The position numbers and the translations under genes were made by a program. Positions 12,560 through 23,898 of a DNA stretch of 64,000 nt are shown here, piece by piece; the stretch's first letter is position 1; every line of letters begins with the position of its first letter. The DNA is from Ampelocalamus luodianensis. Taxonomy: Eukaryota > Streptophyta > Magnoliopsida > Poales > Poaceae. Under the pieces are notes generated by a model, which worked only from the letters and a program-made list of their open reading frames with translations, was not told where the DNA came from and did not search any database. The stretch spans positions 31,555,609 through 31,619,608 of the forward strand of contig CM070620.1 of NCBI GenBank assembly GCA_036346255.1, written 5' to 3'.

Positions 12560-13050
12560 CTACAACAAACTAACTACTTCACAAATTTGACATAAAGTAC
12601 AACAGTGACACACACACACACACAAAATCTTCTCAAGCCATTTGATATGGTTCAGAATGTGCTCCATCTTCAACTCCAGCATATTGAACCTCTGCTCCAG
12701 CCCAGGCTCCATCCTCTGCCTTGCATTGCTATTGAGGTGCTCCCTCGCTCTATTCATGTTGTCTACCCATTGAAAATACTAGCATCCTCCAGCCTACAAA
12801 ACCATGGAAACGGGCATTACAACAAACAAAAGAAAGAAATAACTAGAATAGGAGAAACTAATCATCTAAACCATAAGAAATCAAACTTAATTTCACTTAC
12901 TAAGAAATAAGGATATTTGTAAAACACCCAACTGTTATTTCCCTCGGTGTTGGCGTAGAACATATTTGCTTCCACATGACAGTTACGACAATCCACCCGC
13001 TTGGTAGTGGCAAGCGCAAGGGCCTTCGATTCAATGAGCTTGACATCTCA
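12560..13050 (-). pseudogene. GRF-type zinc-finger gene of MULE-1 (decayed)
   Basis: Two exons on minus. Exon 1 (about 13050-12901) carries VDCRNCHVEAN followed by WVFYKYPYFL and ends at a GT donor (TTA|GTAAGTG). Exon 2 (12793-12560) follows TTTTGTAG and continues in phase 0 with AGGC, a stop codon, then YFQWVDNMNRAREHL and a predicted coiled-coil helix ending near HIKWLEKIL. The pattern CxxC...FY...C-x-[FY]FQW is the GRF-type zinc finger. The stop inside the motif and a stop upstream of exon 1 make it a pseudogene. It is transcribed toward the transposase, so the two genes are convergent as mudrA and mudrB are in maize MuDR. The role of GRF fingers in such elements is unknown to me; nucleic-acid binding is the family expectation. 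Confidence 0.72.
12608..12624. repeat. (CA)n microsatellite
   Basis: Pure AC dinucleotide run within the 3' exon of the decayed GRF gene; on minus it encodes the CVCVC near the end of the open frame, so that tail is repeat-derived. A second AC run lies at 13192-13211. Confidence 0.9.
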
Positions 13051-13269
13051 GACATGACCTTCACTAACAGGAGGAGACAAGAGATGACAGGAAGAGGATG
13101 GCATGGAGCCCTACTTATGCATTGCGAGCCAAATTTTTTGGGTGAAAAAATGGCGCCAAAATTTCCCCATCAGCGTCCAGAGTAGATGAGAACACACACA
13201 CACACACACAAAGACGTAGGGGCAAACTTGTCTTTTTGCGCACTAGTTAATGACCAAGTCACGGGTCAC

Positions 13270-13379
13270 TGACGGGAGTGGCAAAAAGGGATAAAAGTTG
13301 AGATCTGATGATAATGAAGAGAGGTGACGGGAGTGGCAAAAAGGGATGAAAGTTGAGATCTGATGATAATGAAGAGAGG
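13270..13379. repeat. 55-bp tandem duplication at the inner edge of the MULE-1 right TIR
   Basis: Two adjacent 55-bp copies (13270-13324 and 13325-13379), each starting TGACGGGAGTGGCAAAAAGG, differing at one visible base (ATAAAAG versus ATGAAAG). The left TIR has only one copy. Confidence 0.9.
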
Positions 13380-13448
13380 AGCAGTTTTACGATGACATAT
13401 TAAGGATCCGACCAACTTCCAGTGTCAAATAAGGAATTGTCTTTTTCC
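13325..13448. repeat. Right terminal inverted repeat of MULE-1
   Basis: Inverted counterpart of 6530-6653. The outer end reads GGAAAAAGACAATTCC on minus. It is followed immediately by ATAATTTAAGAACA, a word also present at 6390-6403 on the left side. Confidence 0.85.
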
Positions 13449-13743
13449 ATAATTTAAGAACAGTGCAATTCTAGTTAAACTAGGGGAGTTAACACGACGG
13501 CTTATTTGTGTGCTAAAGAAGCTCTAGGAAGTAAGCAATAGTGTATTTGGCTTAATCAGACACCCGATTTCTTTTACGCTTGCCTACTTCATCCCTGAAT
13601 TTTGAGTAATAACCACGGGAAAAAAGCTTGAAATGACCTCTCTTGGAGTAGCAGATGGTCGCTACTAAAGGCCTCTGTGGATGCCCTAAGGCATAGCCGA
13701 CGGCCGCTGATACAGGAACGGGGTCCGCCCTTCCGACTGGTTA

Positions 13744-13781
13744 AGCCCATTTTCTGTCTATGCGCCATCCGTCCCAGCCCA
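13744..13781. promoter_or_regulatory. Paired site II (TGGGCT) elements of QCR6
   Basis: AGCCCA at 13744-13749 and 13776-13781 are TGGGCT on the opposite strand, 32 bp apart; a third, GGCCCA (TGGGCC), is at 13908-13913. Site II elements (TGGGCY) are known from promoters of plant respiratory-chain genes, which fits QCR6. No clear TATA box is seen. Confidence 0.6.
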
Positions 13782-14066
13782 ATAGCATCCACCCCTCTCA
13801 AGTCTCAAGGGTCCGGAACCTTCTTCTTGTTCACCTCCTCCTCGCTCGGTCGCCGCCCTCCGACCTCGCCGTGCTCGTCTCCCGCTGCGGTAATACCACA
13901 GCCCTCCGGCCCATCCCATCCCATCCCATCGGCAATTATATCTCTCTCCTCTACTTGATCTCTTCCTTTTGCCAATTCCTTACTTTTCTTCGAGGCTAAT
14001 CGCCGCCGTTTTCTGCAGTTGGAATCGGGATCTTTCGTGGGTGGTCGCCGGAAACCCGTCGCGCGC

Positions 14067-16682
14067 ATGTGAGTGTTCCGATCCGTTTGTTGCCGTGTTC
14101 TTGCGCTGATCCGTACGCAAGCGCCACGCGTGGGTCGAGCGGATCGCGGCATTGGGGATCCGTATGCCACGGTCGCTACCCCGCGTGATTCCGTTGCCGA
14201 TGCTCGAATTAACCATGGTTCTAGGGCGTTTCGATTCGTGGATGTCTGTTTATATATACGCTAGGGAGCTGTAGAATCTAGCAATGGTGTTCTAGGGCAC
14301 GGCGCGTGTTACGAATTCGATGCCGTGCAACCGCGCATGACGACTGGGGCCTCCATGCTATAGCTAGGATCAAGGCATGGATCAAACAAACAATTGAGAA
14401 ATTGGCACCCATGGTGTTTTTTTTTGTTGAGTTCCATGCCTGCTTGTTTGTCTGGTTCCCGATGTTTGTGTTTGTGCCATTGTGCTCTGGCGTAGGCGCA
14501 TCCATCGGTGCTGGTTTTGTATGCACACCACTTGCCTCCAATTCTTGTGTCATTCACCAAACCCGGCATCACCACACCATGTTTATATTTTTATGGCAAC
14601 GCTAGACGCTAATATTTGTTTCGATTCATACTCTGTCAGCGTATGTAGAGGTGTTTGTGTGCTGGTTCTTCTGCAAATTGCTGCTAGCAAACTGATCTTG
14701 GAAAGAAAACCAACCAAATAATGATAGTGTTGGCCATGTACAAAGCAATAGCACCTTCCTAAAAAATTGTAGTTTAGGTGTTTCGTCATCCTGATGCATC
14801 ATGCATGGACACAGTATTTAGGTCTAGGTTGTCAAAAGTGCAAGTTGGTCACTTGGTTGATTCTAAAGACCTTGACTTGCCTCATGCCTCCTGAGTTATG
14901 TGAACCTCTGTATGTATAAGTATAACCAAGCTTGATAGATGAAATCGGTGTAATTTTTTTTTCTGTTTGCATCCATGCTTTCACCTTTTGAGGTTAACAC
15001 ATCATTTGGAAACCAGAATGATACAGAAGTTTGCGATCCAATGTATGGAAAGTTGGAAACTTAGTATATCGCTGTTTGGCGTTACTGAAATGCATGGAAT
15101 GCCAAGAAATTGCTTGTAATTTCACTTTGGAAATGTGTAGTGCTTCTAATGGTTTTGTATTAATAATACTTAAATAGTGTATATTTATGCTAGTTATCTA
15201 ATGGAAGAGTTCCAACTCGTTTTCTTGTTATTTTATCTCTGAATCTTGCAATGTATTTCAGGGCGGATGAGGAGGTATCTGACCCGAAGGTGCTCCTAGA
15301 GGAACGTTCAAAGGCTAAGTGTGTGTCCCAGTGGTATGAATATAAGGTAATGCGCTGTTCTATCTGTTGGTGAATGTTCAATTCTTATTGATCTTGATCT
15401 ATGCACACATAAATGAGATTAATTTACTCGTGAATGATATCTCCTATAAATTTTCTATACAAATGCACATCAGCACGATTACTGGATCTATTGAAATGTG
15501 TTATTTAGTTATTGTGTTTGCTTTAAGTAAGATAGGCTGCTACTATTTTAGACGAGCTTACCTCAAGCGCTTCCTCAAGGCCCTTAAAAATATGTTTTGT
15601 TTATATCCATATCTAAAAAATGAGTTTATAGTTTATCTGCAGAAGCTGGTACTACCTCAAGGACCATTAGAAGACTCCCACCTTTTTAGCAGATATATTG
15701 CTGGGTTAGTACCAGTAATAATAGATAAGGTAGCAGCGGTCATATCCTGGGTTCATCCCACGTTAATACCCTTTTTTGGCAATAGTAAGTTATCTGTCCC
15801 AATCAGTCACAGATGATGTGGCATTACATATTTTGCTAGAAGGCTATAACTTAATGACGCAGTTACTAGCTGCTACAGAACACACGTGTAACTACAATAC
15901 TACTTAAGACAATTTCGTATTGTAGCAAACTAGCAACCACACATTACAACAACAATAACAACAACAAAGCTTTTGATCCCAAACAAGTTGGGGTAGGTTA
16001 GGAATGAAACCTCATTAAAGTCAAAGAGACGAGAGCCTTGCAAATAAAAAAATAAAATAAAATAAAGCAACCACACATTAGATTATACCAAATTAGCAAG
16101 TTAGCCACCATCGTGTTACTTCACCCACTATAATTAACTTGTATAGAGAGCACATGTTTTGGCTATGTAAATGCGAGTATTAATTCGCTATTCTGTACCA
16201 AGGCTATAGCCTAGTGTTTACAATTTACACAATAAACCAATTAATATTCAGCAGCTGTTTTGTGTGTTTTGTGTTGATGTTTTTGGCTATCTAGTTGCCT
16301 GTTGATCGGAGCATTTGAAGAAGTGTTCTGTGTCCTCTTGATTGCTACGGATTATGTTATCTTTTGCTGAATACCTGTTGTTCTGGTACCACTGGAGCAA
16401 GTTCTTATGCCACTTATGTTGTGCACAGAAATGTGTTAAGAGAATTGAAGTTGATGAGACCGGGCAGAAGCACTGCACTGGCCAATACTTCGATTACTGG
16501 AAATGCATCGACAAACATGTGAGTGCTCCCGGCCTGCATGCACTTATATTTGTTGATCCGAGAAATCACTCATTTCAGTATTTTTATTTTATTTCCTCAC
16601 AGCTCATGGTAAAAACCAGCCTGCTTATGTGATTATTTCTACTATGCAGGTTGCTGAGAAGCTCTTTGATAGCTTAAAATGA
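14067..16682 (+). CDS. QCR6: Cytochrome b-c1 complex subunit 6 (hinge protein), four coding exons
   Basis: Small acidic hinge subunit of mitochondrial complex III, which helps cytochrome c1 dock cytochrome c on the intermembrane-space side. Coding exons are 14067-14068, 15262-15346, 16429-16518 and 16650-16682. Together they give 69 residues, the usual length of the plant protein. The product starts MADEEVSDPKVLLEE, has Cys at 21, 31, 45 and 55 forming two CX9C motifs (twin CX9C fold, disulfide-bonded), and carries the signature GQKHCTGQYFDYWKC. All three introns are GT-AG and the phases agree. The first intron splits the start codon: exon 1 contributes AT before GTGAGTG and exon 2 contributes G after TTTCAG. 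A further 5' UTR intron (about 13888-14018, ending TTCTGCAG) is possible. Site II boxes lie upstream. Expected to be constitutive. Confidence 0.95.
15947..16065 (+). mobile_element. Short SINE-like retroposon in QCR6 intron
   Basis: 119 bp flanked by exact 15-bp direct repeats AGCAACCACACATTA at 15932-15946 and 16066-16080. It starts CAACAACAATAACAAC, contains CCCAAACAAGTTGGGGTAGG (a word common in grass SINE/LINE-derived repeats), and ends in an A-rich AAATAAAATAAAATAAA tail. Long target duplications with an A-rich tail indicate target-primed retroposition. It sits in the 1.08-kb intron between coding exons 2 and 3 and does not touch splice sites. Confidence 0.85.
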
Positions 16683-17611
16683 CAAGGAATATGTTATCTC
16701 TTGCTACTTTTTACTCAACAGTGGTAATTATATCCTTTGTATGCCCTGTAGACAATTCAGGTGCTTAATATCTGTAAGAAAAGTTTTGCCTGTCGGGTAA
16801 CACGACAGTTTTTCCACCGTCAGTTTACATTTTGTTGCTGTCAGAGGCATTGAACAAGTTTACAGCAGTTTTCGTACGGAATTGTTGGCCCAGATTTTTT
16901 TGGTTCACAATTGAGATATTCCCAAGATTGTGACTGAACAGTGAATTCTGTTGTCTGCCCTTTTCTATTTTATTGTGGTGCAATTTTTACTAGCATATAG
17001 CCAATTATATGTATTTGTTAATTAGATGAAACTGAATGACCAATCTAGACTGCTACTATCTGGTAGTAACGACTTGTTAGGTTCTATGACGGACATGATC
17101 TGAGCAGAATGCTGGTAACGCATCGTGAAATTGTTTTGTTTGATATGGACGAGATGGAACATGTCGGACTCAGTTGCATGAAGTTTTGCCACATATGGAC
17201 GCTGTTAAGAGCGACTTGTGGCCGTTGTAACCTATGGATGTTCCTTACCCTTCCATGATGACCATGAGTGGTGGGGGTGCAGGATCTTGCATGATGATGA
17301 CGAAGCTCATCTGGTCCACTAGCTGCATATCCTCATGCAGGGGATCATCCTGCCACTGGTGTTGGTATGTTTGCTGGCTGTATTCTGGTAAATTCTCACT
17401 TCTGTTTTGGTGAGGGCCTGTTTACCATCAGTAAGTAAAGATGTTTGCCATCTATGGTATGGAGTTGTCTGGTACATTTTGGAAAGGTAAAATTGAGTTG
17501 CAGATAACCTGACGGTATCCGAGTCTAGGGGTGCAAGTAGGGTAGGGCGGGCTTGTCTGCCAAGTCGCTAGCCCGCCCCACAAATGAGATCAATGTCTAC
17601 TTGTCTTTTTT
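16683..17611. other. QCR6 3' flank and gap before MULE-2
   Basis: Contains the presumed 3' UTR of QCR6 and unclassified sequence. A perfect 9-bp inverted repeat, GGGCGGGCT (17545-17553) and AGCCCGCCC (17570-17578), lies just left of the MULE-2 insertion site. No gene seen. Confidence 0.5.
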
Positions 17612-17720
17612 GATTTTTTTTTTTTGCTTTGGCCCTGTAGCGTCACGTAATTGCAAATTTAGCGTCGTCTGCAACGTATTTGCAATTATAGCCCCGTTCT
17701 GACCGCGGAAGAACCGGGTG
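17612..17720. repeat. Left terminal inverted repeat of MULE-2
   Basis: The outermost ~37 bp align well with the right end in inverse orientation around TTTGGCCCTGTAGCG(T/C)CAC. Further in, the match is imperfect but recognizable (TTGCAAATTTAGC against ATGCAAAACTAGCC). Confidence 0.85.
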
Positions 17721-19311
17721 GCGACACGTGCCACGTTCTGCGGTCCGTGAGCGCGGAAATAGAACGTACCCCGTGGAAATCCGGCCGAGCGCGGGACCAA
17801 AGTGGTGAGCGCGGGAGGGGCGACTTGCTGCGGTCGCCGAGGGCGGAATGCCGCCGCCGTCCTTTCCACGGTCGCTGGGCGCGGGACCTCGGTGACCTTC
17901 CGCGGTCACCGAGCGCATAAGGTGGCCGCTCCCGCCACGCGGGCGTCCACGCCAGGCGAGCTCGCGCGCCGCCACGCCGAGGCGCCGTGTGCCACCCGCG
18001 CGCGCTCGGGTCCTCCGGCGCGTCACTGTGCCCGCGTGATGGCCCAACGTGTGGCCTGGGAAAGCAAAAAAAAAAAAATTCACCGCCCGGTGAACATAAA
18101 AATTGAGCCCGTTGCTCACTTGGCTGCCCCTTCTTCATTTGTTTTCCTTTCTACGAGCCACAAAGGAGAGACCGAGAGAGAAGAGAAGGCGACCGAGCGC
18201 AGAATCAAGATTTTGAATATGAATATAAAGGTTTTGCAATTGTATAAGTTGTAGATCGGCTTGCGAGCGTCAAGAAAAGGTATTTTTCGTGAACATGCGA
18301 CTACATTTTTAGGTAGTTGATTAGCATGTAATTAGCGTAGTGGTCATATAATTATTACGTAAGTATACATGTATGTAGTTATTTTTATTACTGTTAATGG
18401 TTTCTTGATTGTGTAGAATGTGTTAAGTAACCATGTTTAGTTGACAAAAATATATAGTTTATGTGAATATCATTGTTAGTTAATTAGCATGTAAATATAT
18501 TAATCGTTCATGCAGTAGAAATCATGTTAATGGACAAATTATTAGAACCGAGGACGGTGTGCATTATTACCGTAATGGTGAAACAAGTAAACCGCTCAAA
18601 ATTGTAGAGAACGACTATAGAAATGCCTAATGTGAGTAACAGGCTGTCTGTAACTATAGCATAGGTTGATATTGTATGGAAAAGAAGAGATAGAGCTTGT
18701 AGGCACATGCATTGTATTGTCTGAGGGGGAAGCTAATATAAATAGGTAGACTAAGATTAAGACACATGGGTAGTGCGACAACATATAACGATCTTGTAGT
18801 TATGTAATGCTGCGTGAGATAAAAGTAAATGTTGGTAGCATATTTTGAAACCATGAAAATATACAAATTGTTTGAATTATTTTTTTTAATAAAATAACAT
18901 TGTGTAGTTATGCATTCCATTCGACTTAGTGGGATATTATTTAGTATTGAAATAGAAGTATGAAATACATTTAGGAAAGATTAATCAAGAGCGGAAGAAG
19001 TGACATAGCCAAACTACAGAATATATTAATAATTTTGTTACTTGACTACCCATTTAAGTCATGTGTTTTTATTTACAACTCCATATATAGAATTGAATCC
19101 TGTAATACTCATCTAAATGTGAATTAGTAGGAGCCAAATTAATCCAATCTATTAAGACTCAAGTTTGATACTAACATCACATGGTTTCTTGATACAGTAG
19201 AGTCCTTTCTGCTATTTTTGTCAATTGGTTAATACTCACGTAGTGAAGTGTATTTATTTATTTACGTTTTTCTCGTTTTGTGCATAGAACACAACGTCGT
19301 TTTCCCTGAAC

Positions 19312-21049
19312 ATGTCGACTCAAGACTTGTTCGTGTTCTATGGCGATAGTCTCGCACGCGATGGGCGTCGAGTGGACTCACAAATTGTGACCGACCCGAT
19401 CCGCACCGAGCCCGAAGGACATGAGTCTATGCGAGCTAAGGAGGTGTTTGCGTTCCGCGTTCGATCGGGACACCGGAAGGAAGAAGTTACGCATCGAGGC
19501 ATTGTATGCCTCGGTGGTGGGTGATGAAGGTCAGACCTTTTGGCAACTTATGAAGGTGAGCAGTGACGCTTCGTGGACCAACTACATGGAGGTTGTGTGC
19601 AACCCCGCCGCGGCAATATACGGCAGGCCGATGGTGTATGTCCAGTTTGTGGAGAGGACGGAATCATCTGCGATGGGTGGTTCTGGTGGAGTTGATGCAG
19701 ACGCTGCTGTTGGTGGAGATGTGGGCGAGGAAGTGGGTGATGGAGACTTGAGGAGGCGTGCGAAGGCTTTCGAGCCCAACGAAGGCGTGGAAAGGTGGTG
19801 GGCAGCCCGTATTGACTGCCACGAATACCTTGCGGAGCAAGTTGAAAGAGAGGAGGAGGCTGTGGATACAACTAGTTCTGGAGAGGAGCCTGATGGAGAA
19901 GTTGGTACGGGAGGTGTATTAGGTGGTGTTGTGACCACCGACGTTGCGTATGTCTCGTCTAGATTGGACGACATCGCAGTGACATCCCTGGTTCTGCCGC
20001 AGCCGGAGGAGGCGGGGTGGGGCTTCAATGAAGACACTCTGCTCTTAGGGCAGCGCTTCCCCAACAAGAGCGCTGCCCAGCAGGCCAATGCCAGATGAAG
20101 ACCTTCAAGAAGCTATGCATGCAGAACCCAAGGCGAAAGTTCGACGCCGTGTGGAGACAGTTGGACGAGGAAACTAGCAAGCATGTTAGAAATTCTCAGG
20201 ACGCCGGGGGTAGGGGAAGCGGCCGGCGGCTCCGCCAGAGTTGGGGAGTTCACGCAGTGGGTAAACTCGCACGCACCCGAGTTAGAAAAATGGTCTCTGT
20301 TGCACGACACCGGTGGTGCACGGTACGGAATCATGACGACCAACATGTCGGAGGTGTACAACGGTGTCCTCAAGGGTGTCCGATCCCTCCCGATCACCGC
20401 AATTGTTAAGGAGAGCTGGAACCGTACCGTGGGATACTTCGTCAACAGAGCCATGATGGCGAAGAAGCATATGGACGAAGGCAAGCAATTTTTGGAGGTG
20501 GCGCAGGCCTACATCGACAAGAAGATCCAAAAAGCTCGTTCGCACACTGCTAGGACCATGGATGGCATCAGAAAGAAGTTTGAGATCCGCCTCGAGGCGG
20601 CGGATGTCACGGGTCAAGCTAGGGGTGATCGCAAACAAGTCTGCTCGATCGATGATGAAGCGTCCTGCACCTGCAATAAGCCGCGGCTTCTTCACAAGCC
20701 GTGCTCCCATGTGTACGTGGCGTGCGCAGCGTGGCGCCAGGCCTCGACTCAATACGTGTCTGAGTTCTACGACATTCACCACCTGTACAGCACTTGGAGT
20801 GCCGAGTTCAATTCGTACGGGGTGGATATGCATTACAGGGACCTCTGGCTGGGGCACGTGAAGTGGGTGCCGAACGACGCACTCAAGCGTCGCCTGTGGC
20901 GCGCGATTTACGCCCCGCCGATCCGTAACGACATGGATGAAAGTCAGCGTGGGCAACGGGCTAGGCGCCAGAGATGCAGACTTTGCAAGACTATTGGCCA
21001 CTCATTTGCCACCTGCCCAAACAGGCCCGGGTCAAGCAACGCACTGTAG
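19312..21049 (+). pseudogene. MULE transposase of MULE-2, DDE core deleted
   Basis: Starts at 19312 (MSTQDLFVFYGDSLARDG). The frame shifts near 19418 into the frame of DRDTGRKKLRIEALYASV and runs to RFPNKSAAQQAN at about 20093, the usual entry to the zinc-binding and DDE region. The text then jumps directly to MKTFKKLCMQNPRRKFDA (20095), which normally lies after the DDE core, so several hundred codons are missing. Another frame change occurs near 20190. The C-terminal half (20240-21049) is open: ARYGIMTTNMSEVYNGVLKG, a SWIM-type zinc finger (CTC, then CSH, about 20667-20710), and a CX2CX4HX4C knuckle (CRLCKTIGHSFATC) before the stop. An about 1-kb leader (18255-19311) separates it from the GC-rich end. 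Cannot catalyse transposition. Confidence 0.9.
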
Positions 21050-21319
21050 CGACGAAGTTTCATCGGCCATATATGTATGCTAGATGTTTGTTATAATGTG
21101 TTAGGCGTTATCATGTTGTACGTGTTGGAATGTGTCGGACAATGGCTGTTGTCATATGTTTGTTGCCTATGTATGCTATATGTATGTTGTGTATGTATGT
21201 CAGACAATGGTTCTTGTCATTTCTTTGTTGTGTATGTGTGCTATATGTTTTGCTTTTATTTTGCCTTTTTGTATGTCATGTTTTATTTACACACTAACTT
21301 GTTGTACGTACCTCAGGAG

Positions 21320-23898
21320 ATGGTGCAGCCTGCAGACGACGTCGCGTACGAGCTGCTCGACCCACGGTGGGATCGAGGACACCGATGCCACGCGTGGTCA
21401 TCCGGCATGGGCCCTCCGTGCTTTGTCCTCAGGAGTCCCAGAGAGCACTGGCCTTTGGACCCGCGGTACGTCCCACTACTACGGGACACCGGGCTTTTGC
21501 CCATTGCCCGCCTGTTGGACCTGGATCACACGTTTCAGTTTGATGCGCCACTGTTGTCCGCGCTCGTGGACCGTTGGAGACCGGAGACGCACACCTTCCA
21601 CTTCCGGTGGGGGGAGATGACCATTACTCTGTAGGACGTCGCTATGCTTACAGGACTACCACTGCGGGGTCATGTAGTAGTGCCACCTCCGAGGCGACCA
21701 GACTGGAAGGTGCGGATGGCTGAGAGGTTTGGTGATCCGATCCCGCAGAACATGTCAGGTGTGCCACATTCCTGGCTACGACGGTACATGGTCTGCCCCG
21801 TGGACGCGACCCAGCAGGTCATACGGACACACTTCCTTGCGTACCTGTTGTTCTTCTTTGGGTGGGTCTTGTTTCCTACGACTCAGGGAGATTGGGTGCA
21901 CCCTAGCTACATCCATCTCGGCCGGGCGCAGGACGCCGCCCAAGAGGTGTTGCGAGATGCTTGGGGCTCGCGCGCTTTGCGCCACGTACCGAGGCTTGTG
22001 TGATGCCTCACAGCGCAGTACGACCGAGGATCCAGTCCTCGCAGTATGCTACATGCTCTTGCAGCTGTGGTCGTGGGAGCACTTCCCGGTTGGCCGCCCG
22101 TACTTCCGCACGGCCGTGCACCCTTTCGCGCGCATCCCTGAGTTTTACGATGTGGGAGATGGCGCCGACCCCATTGAGGGGCCCACAATGGGCACTTGCT
22201 GGACACGTGCTCGACTAGGGTGGGCTAGGGAGAGGCCGAGGCGCGTGTACCCTGAGTTCCACAACCAGCTCGAGACTCTTCACGAGGCTGAGGTCATATG
22301 CTTCCCATGGTGTACACAGTTCGTTGTGGACACAACCCCTTACGGCTTGTCCTCTCAATGCAGTCAGGACTACGCATACTGGATGACGACCTGTCATCTA
22401 GTGTTCTCCCATATGGTCGAGCCGTACTCACCACAGCGGGTCATGAGACAGTTCGGGCTTTACCAGCAGGTGCCACCGCCTCCGGGACGACCTCTTGTAG
22501 CGAAGGCCCACAGGTGTGTTGTTACTTGGTTTACCTGTTGTCTGCATCTCTTTTTCTGATTGCCTAACATCCAAATTCACTTGCAGGCAAACGAGACAAG
22601 GGCGGAAGAGCGACGACTGGAGGGAGACGCAGCTACCGTGGACCACGCTGTGGGACGAGAGGGCGGCGATCGACGTCGTGCAGGAGGCACGACCGTACGA
22701 CGTCGAGACACACACTGCGTACTTGAGGTGGTACGCCGCGCGACTAGGAGCGACCTTCATCGCGCGCGCCACGGCGTCCCACGGAGGTCACGCGACGCCG
22801 CAGTGCATGCGAACAGTCCCGACACTCATCCAAGCGCACGCCAAGAGGAGACGGTAAAATATTCTTTCAAGTTTTTGCATGGAAACGCGTCTAACTTATT
22901 CTCGGTTTCCTTGCGATCGACCACCTTCGCGAGATCAACACCGAGGTCGCCTCGGTCTACGACGTGGGAGGACCAGCACCTCCTCTCAGTTCCTAGCTAT
23001 GCTCCAGCGAGTCTATGACGACTCGGCAGTGGCAATGAGGGCCATCACTTGTGGTCGACACAGTGACGTAGGTGGGCGACGACGCGAACACCGAGGACAA
23101 CCTCCTTCCCCACCGCCCTCAACGCCTCCCTCCGCACCACCGTCTGCACCTCCCTCCGCACCACCGTCTGCACGCCCATCGCACTCCGGGAGTCGACGTA
23201 GCTACAGTCGCTCTTCCTCCACGCGCCTCGGCCTCGGGCAAGCGGCATGTCAATTACAAGTTCTTGTTCTAACTTTTTGCACGTGCCCTTATTTGTTAAG
23301 TATATCTCACTTCTGTTTGTTCTTTCAGCACTTGCGATGTGACAGCACTCTGCTACCGCCGCCGTCGCAGGGGGAGACATAGGACCGGACTTCGTCGCCA
23401 GGTCCACGAGGTGCGACTGCAGAAAGCGACCCTGACTCGCCCCAGCGCCAAGACGAGGCGTTGCCCACGTTCGCGCAAGGCATGCAACCAAACCTGTATG
23501 AGAGAAACCCGTGGTTGGAGCAGTCGTTCGGAGCAAGCACTGTGCACTATTATGGCGCCGATTGCCCCGGAGCATCATCGTCCGCACAACCACATACACA
23601 GGTACGCTGTAACGTACTTAATTCAATATTCCCATTGCACGCTGTGGTAAACTCACATAGCCCACCGAATTTGCAGGTCTGGAGTGACCAATTGGGACAT
23701 GAAGGTCAAGGATCGCAGGATGAGTGGGTGGACGCTTTGCTCCAACCTCGCCCGGCTCCCTACAATGAGTTCTATGTGACACCGCCTCCCACGCAGCAGT
23801 CCCACTACGACTTTCGGATGCACGCCACTCTCCTGACAGGTTCATTCCCTCGAGCACCGCAGCGTCGTGTGGCAAAGCGGCGGAGGCAGGGACCATGA
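21320..23898 (+). pseudogene. Plant mobile domain (PMD) gene of MULE-2, damaged
   Basis: The PMD (aminotransferase-like, PF10536) occurs in transposons and in domesticated plant proteins such as MAIN and MAIL1. Start chosen at 21320, just after an acceptor (CCTCAG|GAGATGG). Domain landmarks: TFHFRWGEMTITL, then a TAG (21632) where a Gln is expected before DVAMLTGLPL; LAYLLFFFGWVLFPT; CATYRGLCDAS; MLLQLWSWEHFPVGRP; VMRQFGLYQQVPP. A frameshift lies near 21965. An intron at 22514-22586 joins KAH-R to QTRQGRKSDDW in phase. A second donor is at 22854, but its acceptor looks lost, and another frameshift lies near 22968. The C-terminal part is Pro/Ser-rich (23100-23180, PPSAPPSAPPS repeats) and ends with the basic RRVAKRRRQGP at 23898. 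At least one stop and two frameshifts: probably dead. Confidence 0.85.

Larger units (their letters stand above)
6530..13448 (+). mobile_element. MULE-1: Mutator-like element with long TIRs
   Basis: The ends are inverted copies of each other. Left, about 6530-6653, runs through AATTCCTTATTTGCCACTGG and CTGCTCCTCCCTTCATT. Right, about 13325-13448, carries the same words on the minus strand. Between them lie a broken MULE transposase on plus (7180-12252), a GRF-type zinc-finger pseudogene on minus (12560-13050), and a 3.2-kb solo LTR inserted in the transposase. Removing the LTR leaves about 3.75 kb. The right end reads GGAAAAAGACAATTCC (minus strand), a plausible TIR terminus; the left end has diverged in its last ten bases, so the exact left border and the 9-bp target duplication are uncertain. 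The transposase core is missing, so the copy is non-autonomous. Confidence 0.88.

Noticed and set aside
15367..15816. 149-codon frame within QCR6 intron 2
   Set aside because: No recognizable domain; it lies inside a well-supported intron and has AT-rich composition.
17643..18254. Overlapping 150-codon frames on both strands
   Set aside because: They coincide with the GC-rich subterminal array of MULE-2 and are explained by composition.
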